Positions 59,562 through 64,000 of a stretch of 64,000 nucleotides of DNA are shown here, piece by piece; within the stretch, counting starts at the first letter, position 1, and each line of letters begins with the position of its first letter. The stretch covers positions 5,107,067-5,171,066 of the forward strand of contig NZ_CP053928.1 of NCBI RefSeq assembly GCF_014108865.1, given 5' to 3'. The stretch is from Nocardioides sp. WS12. GTDB taxonomy: Bacteria; Actinomycetota; Actinomycetes; Propionibacteriales; Nocardioidaceae. Both the position numbers and the translations under genes were made by a program. The notes beneath the pieces are model-generated. The model made no database searches. It was given only the letters and a program-made list of their open reading frames with translations, and was not told the origin of the DNA.

Positions 59562-60533
59562 TCACTCGTCGTCGGTGGAGAAGCTCGGGTCGACCTTCCA
59601 GTCGCCGTCCTCCTTGACGAGCTTCAGCTCACCCTCGTCGGTGTTTTCCTCGTCCTCGTCGTCACCACCGCAGTCCTCGACGATGTCCTTGTTGCCGGTG
59701 AACCGGGACGTGATCTCGTACTCGACGGTGGCCTTGTCGTCGCCGTCCTCGTTGGTGTCCTTGATCTCGACCTCGTAGTCGAAGTCGCCCCGGATGTCGT
59801 CGAACGTCTTGTCGCAGGAGTCGTCGTCCGACAGCGGCTCGTCGAGCTCGTCGTCGAAGTCGTCCTGCGACTTCTCGGCGTACTCACTGCAGTCGTCGGC
59901 GTCAGCGCTGTCGAGCAGGTCGTCCTGGCTGTCCTTGACGAGCAGCTCGCACTGCGCCTCGAAGTTCGGGTCGACGAAGTTCTGCGCCTCGAGGTATTCC
60001 TTCGCGACGCCGTCAGGGCCGCCACCACCGAGGACCTTGAGCAGTACGACGACCAGGATGATCGCGAACAGCAGCGCAGCGATGGCGCCACCGATGATCG
60101 CGAACAGCTTGCCCTTGCCCTTACCGCCCGAGCCACCACCGTAGTTGGGCTGGCCGAACTGCTGGCCGAACTGCTGCGGCTGGCCGAACTGACCGGCGGG
60201 CTGGCCATAGACCGGCTGCCCGGCCGGCTGGCCGTACTGCTGCGGCTGCTGCGGCTGCTGCGGCTGCTGCGGCTGTGCGGGCTGGCCGTACTGCGGCTGG
60301 CCGTAGCCCTGCTGCGCACCGCCCTGGTTGAAGTCGGCGGCGCGGTTGGGCGCAACGACGGTGGCCTGGTCGGCCGGCAGGTTCGGCGTCTGCGGGGTCT
60401 GCGGCGCCTCGGGAGCGGCACCCTGCGCAGGCTGGGTGTGCTCGGTCCACTGCGTCCCGTCCCACCAGCGCTGGCCGCCCTGGCCGTCGGGGTACCAACC
60501 GGGAGGGGTCGTGGGCTGGTTGGGGTCAGACAT
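59562..60533 (-). CDS. DUF2510 membrane protein with Gln-rich linker and acidic outer domain
   Basis: About 323 residues. The N-terminus PPGWYPDGQGGQRWWDGTQW is a DUF2510 motif. A Gln/Pro/Gly/Tyr-rich segment follows, including four QPQ repeats encoded by a nine-base DNA repeat (about 60235-60275). One transmembrane helix (LFAIIGGAIAALLFAIILVV) leads to a strongly acidic outer domain that opens with DGVAKEYLEAQNFVDPNFEA, like the neighbouring 166-residue protein, and holds several Cys. ATG 60533 is preferred (MSDPNQPT) because GAGGAG lies six bases ahead. Role unknown. Confidence 0.75.
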   Translation of the reverse strand: MSDPNQPTTPPGWYPDGQGGQRWWDGTQWTEHTQPAQGAAPEAPQTPQTPNLPADQATVVAPNRAADFNQGGAQQGYGQPQYGQPAQPQQPQQPQQPQQYGQPAGQPVYGQPAGQFGQPQQFGQQFGQPNYGGGSGGKGKGKLFAIIGGAIAALLFAIILVVVLLKVLGGGGPDGVAKEYLEAQNFVDPNFEAQCELLVKDSQDDLLDSADADDCSEYAEKSQDDFDDELDEPLSDDDSCDKTFDDIRGDFDYEVEIKDTNEDGDDKATVEYEITSRFTGNKDIVEDCGGDDEDEENTDEGELKLVKEDGDWKVDPSFSTDDE

Positions 60534-60636
60534 CAGCATCTCCTCGCACACAAGCGGTTCGTCCGCTCGAACTCGCCCGCATCATGCCACGGTGCGACCG
60601 GTCTCAATCCCGTGCGTGACGACTACCTCAAAGGAG

Positions 60637-61137
60637 TCAGCCGGCGTCGACGCCGGCGATGCGCCATTCACCGGCGACGCGGACCAGTTCGACCGTGCCG
60701 CGGTCCACCGGACCACCGCCCTGCCACAGCTTGTCGAACCCGGCCCGGTCGTCGCCGTCGTACACGAACTCGATGACGTAGCCGACCCGGGCCTTGTCGC
60801 CCTCGCTGCTGAACTCCTCGACGGTGATGTTGAGCTCGGTGTCGTCCCGGAACGCCGCGAATCCACCGTCCCGGTTGGCCTTGTCGGCCGCCTTGGCGTA
60901 GTCCGAACAGTTTGCGAAGGGGTGGCCGTCGAACAGGATGTGGCGCCATTCGTCGGTGGCGAGGTCGCACTCCGCGTTCCAGTCGCCCTCCCAGATGGCG
61001 GCGAGGTACTCCTGGCTCACGTCTTCGGCACTCTCGCCCCGGAGCAGGGCGAACCAGGCCGCGACCGCGACCAGGACCGCGATCGTCCCGGCGACCAGGG
61101 CCGTACGTCGGCCCGGGCGCGTGGTCGGGCGCTTCAT
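60637..61137 (-). CDS. single-pass membrane protein with NTF2/DUF4878-like outer domain
   Basis: 166 residues: a short basic start (MKRPTTRPGRR), one transmembrane helix (TALVAGTIAVLVAVAAWFAL) and an outer domain (SAEDVSQEYLAAIWEGDWNA, then ITVEEFSSEGDKARVGYVIE, ending VELVRVAGEWRIAGVDAG). The closing 'xxxGEWRI' strand is typical of lumazine-binding/NTF2-like DUF4878 domains. It contains two Cys. ATG 61137 overlaps the stop of the zinc-peptidase gene (ATGA), so the two are co-translated. Confidence 0.78.
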   Translation of the reverse strand: MKRPTTRPGRRTALVAGTIAVLVAVAAWFALLRGESAEDVSQEYLAAIWEGDWNAECDLATDEWRHILFDGHPFANCSDYAKAADKANRDGGFAAFRDDTELNITVEEFSSEGDKARVGYVIEFVYDGDDRAGFDKLWQGGGPVDRGTVELVRVAGEWRIAGVDAG

Positions 61138-62102
61138 CTGCTGCCTGCCAGCCCCGCGACGAAGTCGAGTTTCTCCAGTACTGGCGCGGGAATCACGAAC
61201 GGATACACGTCGTCCTTGCCCATCGAGCGGTTGATCTGGTTGAGCGCCACCGACAACGGGATCCAGACCGTGCGGACGAGTTCGCCGAAGCTGGCGAACC
61301 CGGCGGCCTCGAGCCAGAGGTCGTAGGCGGCGGCCGTTTCGCAGGTGTCGCTGATGTGCAGGTAATGGGCGAAGGTCTCCGCGAAGTCCTCGAACGGATG
61401 CATCGTCGCGTAGGTCGTGATGTAGGAGTCCTCCCAACCCTGGGGCGGGCCCTGCGCGTAGTGGCGCTCGATCGCCGCCTGGTAGTCGGCGTCGTCGTCG
61501 CCGAACAGTTCCCGGCACCGGGCCAGTCGCTCGTCGGTGGTCACCAGTTGGGACTCGATGTAGTGGCCGACCTCGTGACGGAGGTGTCCGAGCAGGGTGC
61601 GGTAGGGCTCATCGAGTTGCTGGCGGATCCGCTCGCGCCGGGCGTCGTCGGTCTCGGCGAGGTCGATCGTGATCACCCCGTTGTCGTGTCCGATCACGAC
61701 GTCCTCGCCTGCGACCTCACTGCTCGAGAGCATGTCGAACACCAGCCCGCTGATGTCGAACCCGAGGGTGTCGAGCTCGACGACCAGGTGGCGCTTCGCC
61801 GCTTCCGCTTCGGGGAACTGCGCAATCCCCTCGAGGTCGTCCTCCGACGGACGCGTGCGGGTGAGATCGCAGGCCTCGCACTGGCCGCCCTCGAGAGGGG
61901 CGAGCCAGGTGCAGCCGGAGAGGTTGAGGTTGCGGCAGACGTGCCACACGAGGCCGGCCTCGTCGACGTACTGCCCTGCGTCATCGACGGGGACGATGTC
62001 GCGTTCGGCGCGCGAGAACCCCAGCGCCGTACCGCAGGAGACGCAGACGGAGTTCTCGAAGAACAACGGGCTCTGACAGAGCCGGCAGGCGAAGGACCGC
62101 AC
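61134..62102 (-). CDS. putative zinc-binding metallopeptidase (PF15887/DUF2248-like)
   Basis: A 322-residue cytoplasmic protein. The N-terminus is a double zinc ribbon (FACRLCQSPLFFENSVCVSC, then CRNLNLSGCTWL and GQCEACDLTRTRP). The peptidase domain contains HLRHEVGHYIES (HExxH) and the downstream PFEDFAETFAHYLHISDTCE, with the third ligand Glu/Asp, the pattern of the 'putative zinc-binding metallo-peptidase' family. Substrate unknown. Its GTG start directly abuts the stop of the 111-aa proline-rich gene (TGAGTG), and its stop overlaps the next gene, so all three form one operon. Confidence 0.87.
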   Translation of the reverse strand: MRSFACRLCQSPLFFENSVCVSCGTALGFSRAERDIVPVDDAGQYVDEAGLVWHVCRNLNLSGCTWLAPLEGGQCEACDLTRTRPSEDDLEGIAQFPEAEAAKRHLVVELDTLGFDISGLVFDMLSSSEVAGEDVVIGHDNGVITIDLAETDDARRERIRQQLDEPYRTLLGHLRHEVGHYIESQLVTTDERLARCRELFGDDDADYQAAIERHYAQGPPQGWEDSYITTYATMHPFEDFAETFAHYLHISDTCETAAAYDLWLEAAGFASFGELVRTVWIPLSVALNQINRSMGKDDVYPFVIPAPVLEKLDFVAGLAGSR

Positions 62103-62438
62103 TCAGTTGTTGAGCGTGATGAGCGCGACCAGGACGACGAACCCGATCAGGCCGAGCGCCGTGACCAGCCCCATGATCAGGCCGATGCTGCGCGGCTTGC
62201 TCGTCGGTGCCAGGCCGCGAAGGCCGCCGCCGAACTGTGCCGGGCCGCCGGGCGCGCCCGGACCGCCGTACGCCGGCGGCGGACCACCCTGGAACTGCGG
62301 CGGGCCGGCGGGTGCGCCCCCGCCGAGGTACGCCGGCGGCGGGGCCGCCTGGCCCGGCTGCCCGTAGGCGGGCGGCTGGCCGGGGTGGCCCTGCGGGGCT
62401 CCGTGCTGTGGCGGGACTCCGTACGGCGGCTGGCTCAT
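62103..62438 (-). CDS. short proline-rich membrane protein, 111 aa
   Basis: Pro/Gly/Gln/Tyr-rich N-terminus of about 75 residues (QPPAYGQPGQAAPPPAYLGG), then one C-terminal membrane helix (IGLIMGLVTALGLIGFVVLV) with only a few residues after it (ALITLNN). It is first gene of the operon with the zinc peptidase and the NTF2-like membrane protein. ATG 62438 is leaderless with TAGGCT six bases ahead. Unlike its neighbours it has no outer domain. Role unknown. Confidence 0.75.
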   Translation of the reverse strand: MSQPPYGVPPQHGAPQGHPGQPPAYGQPGQAAPPPAYLGGGAPAGPPQFQGGPPPAYGGPGAPGGPAQFGGGLRGLAPTSKPRSIGLIMGLVTALGLIGFVVLVALITLNN

Positions 62439-62444
62439 GCCCCC

Positions 62445-62450
62445 AGCCTA
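62445..62450 (-). promoter_or_regulatory. -10 hexamer TAGGCT, leaderless promoter at 62438
   Basis: TAGGCT on the minus strand, six bases (GGGGGC), then ATG 62438. Confidence 0.55.
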
Positions 62451-62478
62451 GGAGGGTGCGGGGCTGCACTCCACCCTC

Positions 62479-62549
62479 TTGCTGCGAAGTTGCTGCGAAA
62501 GATGCCCGGGCGCAACGAGAACGGCACCTCGGGACCAGAGACCCGAGGT
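62479..62549 (+). promoter_or_regulatory. direct repeats and hairpin upstream of the GGDEF gene
   Basis: The 228-base gap before the GGDEF gene holds two copies of TTGCTGCGAA at an 11-base period (62479-62488 and 62490-62499), a candidate regulator site, and a perfect hairpin ACCTCGGG-N8-CCCGAGGT (62526-62549). The hairpin may be part of a structured 5' leader; no known riboswitch class could be recognised. Confidence 0.35.
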
Positions 62550-62666
62550 CACCCACGACGCTCAAGTGCCACGGCCGGGTGCCGATGGGAGTCGGTGCAT
62601 GGGGAGACCCCTCGGGGTGTCACGGGCCCAGCCACCCCCGCTCGCACCCACCGAATCGAGGACAGC

Positions 62667-64000
62667 ATGACCCGCAATGCTGCGCGATCCGACGGTGCTG
62701 CCGATCCCGGGCCGGGCGGCCAGCGACCTCGCGACGTCGTTGCCGCCGTGCTGCATGCCGCTGCCGCGGACCCCGATGTCGCGTTGATGGTCACCGAGCT
62801 CGACGACGAGTTCCCGGAACCGATCATCAGGTGGAGCAATCTCGGAGCCACGGTTCTGCTCGGCCTGGCCCGTACCGATCTGGACGGCCAGCGGCTGGCT
62901 GCATTCGTGACGACGCCCGATGGAGAGCCGATCACCGCGCTGTGTCGCCGCGAGCGTGCCACGACGACTGCGGTGAACGTGCGGACCTCGGTCGGGGAGG
63001 ACGTGGCCTGCCTGATGAGCGCCATCCCGGCTCCGGACGGCAACCTGTGGACGCTGCAGATCCACCCGGCCCAGTCCGACCTGGAGCTCGCCCTGCGCGC
63101 CTCAGCGGACGCCCACGAGCAGCGATTCAAGGTGCTGACGGAACGGTCCCCCGTGCCCACCATGATGTCGGAACAAGGGATGCGACTTGGCCACGTCAAC
63201 GACGCACTCTGCGCCCTCCTGGGCGTCCCCGTCGACAAGCTGATCGGTACCGGCTGGATGTCGTACGTGCACTGCGAGGACCTCGAGCTGGTCACCGACA
63301 CGGTCGTGGCGGTCCTGGCTGGACAGGAGCGGGAGATGCAGGCTCGTTTCGTCGACAACCACCGTCGCGTCCGCTACACCGATGTCCGCTTCACTCCGCT
63401 CCACACCCCAGGGCTCGGCGACGGCTTCATGGCCACCCTGGAGGACATCACCGAGCGGCGCGCCTTCGAGGAGCAGCTCAACTACCAGGCCACCCACGAC
63501 TCCCTGACCGGCCTGCCGCGTCGCGCCAAGTTGTGGGATCACATCAACGAGGCGATGAAGGAACCCGACGCGGAACTGACCTGCATGTTCCTCGACCTGG
63601 ACAACTTCAAGTTCGTCAACGACAGCCTCGGGCACAAGGCCGGTGACGCGCTGTTGGTCGAGGTCGCCCACCGTCTCAGCGGCGCGGTGCGCCCGGGAGA
63701 CCTCGTGGCACGCTTCGGAGGCGACGAGTTCGTCGTGGTGTGCAGCACCGGGTCCCTGGACACGGCGCTCGAAGTGGCCGACAGGATCCTGCGGGTGCTG
63801 TCGGACCCCGTGATGCTCGATGGTGTCGAGATCCACCCGAGGGCTTCCATCGGGGTGGTTCTGTACGGACCCGACCATCATTCCGCCGACGACCTGATCC
63901 GGGACTGCGACATCGCGATGTACCAGGCGAAGTTCCGCGGCAAGGGTCGGGTCATGGTGCTGGACGAGAGCGCCCGAAGCGCCGCCCAGGAGAATCTCGC
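62667..64000 (+). CDS. PAS-GGDEF diguanylate cyclase (C-terminus cut by window edge)
   Basis: At least 444 residues from ATG 62667 (GAGGAC five bases ahead). An N-terminal sensor-like region (to about residue 130) is followed by a PAS domain (FKVLTERSPVPTMMSEQGMR to FMATLEDITERRAFEEQL) and a GGDEF domain beginning THDSLTGLPRRAKLWDHINE. The active site RFGGDEFVVV is intact, and RPGD five residues before it is an inhibitory I-site for cyclic di-GMP. It should make c-di-GMP from two GTP and be product-inhibited. The frame is open to the window end, so an EAL domain may follow. No membrane segment is seen. Confidence 0.93.
   Translation, partial: MTRNAARSDGAADPGPGGQRPRDVVAAVLHAAAADPDVALMVTELDDEFPEPIIRWSNLGATVLLGLARTDLDGQRLAAFVTTPDGEPITALCRRERATTTAVNVRTSVGEDVACLMSAIPAPDGNLWTLQIHPAQSDLELALRASADAHEQRFKVLTERSPVPTMMSEQGMRLGHVNDALCALLGVPVDKLIGTGWMSYVHCEDLELVTDTVVAVLAGQEREMQARFVDNHRRVRYTDVRFTPLHTPGLGDGFMATLEDITERRAFEEQLNYQATHDSLTGLPRRAKLWDHINEAMKEPDAELTCMFLDLDNFKFVNDSLGHKAGDALLVEVAHRLSGAVRPGDLVARFGGDEFVVVCSTGSLDTALEVADRILRVLSDPVMLDGVEIHPRASIGVVLYGPDHHSADDLIRDCDIAMYQAKFRGKGRVMVLDESARSAAQENL

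Noticed and set aside
60235..60275. Nine-base CTGCGGCTG repeats as a phase-variable tract
   Set aside because: The unit is a multiple of three, so changes would only lengthen a Gln/Pro linker, not switch the frame.
62440..62666. Cyclic di-GMP (GEMM) riboswitch before the GGDEF gene
   Set aside because: A GAAA...GGGCGCAA string looked suggestive, but the conserved receptor loop and pairing could not be laid out.

Overview
The window is very GC-rich (about 70 % by eye) and densely coded on both strands, with many GTG starts, frequent 1-4 base gene overlaps, leaderless promoters and actinobacterial signature families: KstR and IdeR operators, an EtfD-like reductase, FadE5, a mycothiol-type MDMPI protein, PucR regulators, DUF2510, and a DesA3-type desaturase pair. 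This fits a high-GC actinobacterium, most like Nocardioides or a relative in the Nocardioidaceae. It looks like ordinary chromosome: one tRNA gene, no rRNA, insertion sequence, phage or CRISPR array seen. No stretch over 300 bases lacks a gene.

Layout. 1-8.2 kb: VOC protein fragment, cytochrome P450, large LuxR/LAL regulator preceded by a 50-aa ORF, nitroreductase coupled to an ABC exporter. 8.2-14.7 kb: PucR regulator divergent from polyhydroxyalkanoate synthase (phaC) and depolymerase (phaZ), a DUF1992 protein, and two malyl-CoA-lyase-type enzymes. 14.7-21.5 kb: cupin/TetR divergent pair with a shared operator, GDSL lipoprotein plus PucR, ferredoxin reductase plus fatty-acid desaturase, a crotonase and a 50-aa Cys/His protein. 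21.5-28.9 kb: twin-DivIVA-motif protein, GT2-like membrane protein, SDR, MDMPI protein, proline-rich membrane protein, fadE5 and an Rrf2 regulator. 29-35.2 kb: secreted metzincin-like protein, KstR-boxed SnoaL gene, DUF2461, DUF3592, tRNA-Gly(CCC), GDSL hydrolase. 35.3-43.5 kb: dcd, IdeR-boxed siderophore-interacting protein, secreted CocE-type hydrolase, a ribbon-helix-helix/DUF4097/41-aa operon, an ECF sigma factor with a membrane partner. 43.5-54.1 kb: etfD with a very long repetitive tail, secreted M19-like and M1-like enzymes, a KstR-boxed secreted protein, a Ser/Thr kinase. 54.1-64 kb: 2-oxoacid dehydrogenase operon E1a-E1b-E2, a run of proline-rich or membrane proteins with a zinc peptidase, and a PAS-GGDEF gene cut by the window end.

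How it fits together. Lipid and acyl-CoA metabolism dominates: desaturase, crotonase, FadE5, EtfD (quinone-linked electron outlet for acyl-CoA dehydrogenases), branched-chain 2-oxoacid dehydrogenase, malyl-CoA-lyase-type enzymes and PHA storage and mobilisation. A shared dyad (TTAC-N6-GTAR) lies before fadE5, etfD and the crotonase, and perfect KstR boxes precede two other genes, so lipid and sterol signals probably coordinate parts of the region.

The most unusual items are: (1) the EtfD tail, which repeats an S(L/M)FD motif ten times and ends in it; (2) a promoter class with TANNNT exactly six bases before the start codon in eleven genes; (3) a 51-base palindrome found at two convergent gene ends; (4) a frame-broken ribbon-helix-helix gene with two TGACGTCA operators, in an operon with DUF4097 and a tiny basic protein; and (5) two copies of a 33-base repeat inside the E2 coding sequence. 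Functions are assigned from motifs and family knowledge by reading only; no database search was run.
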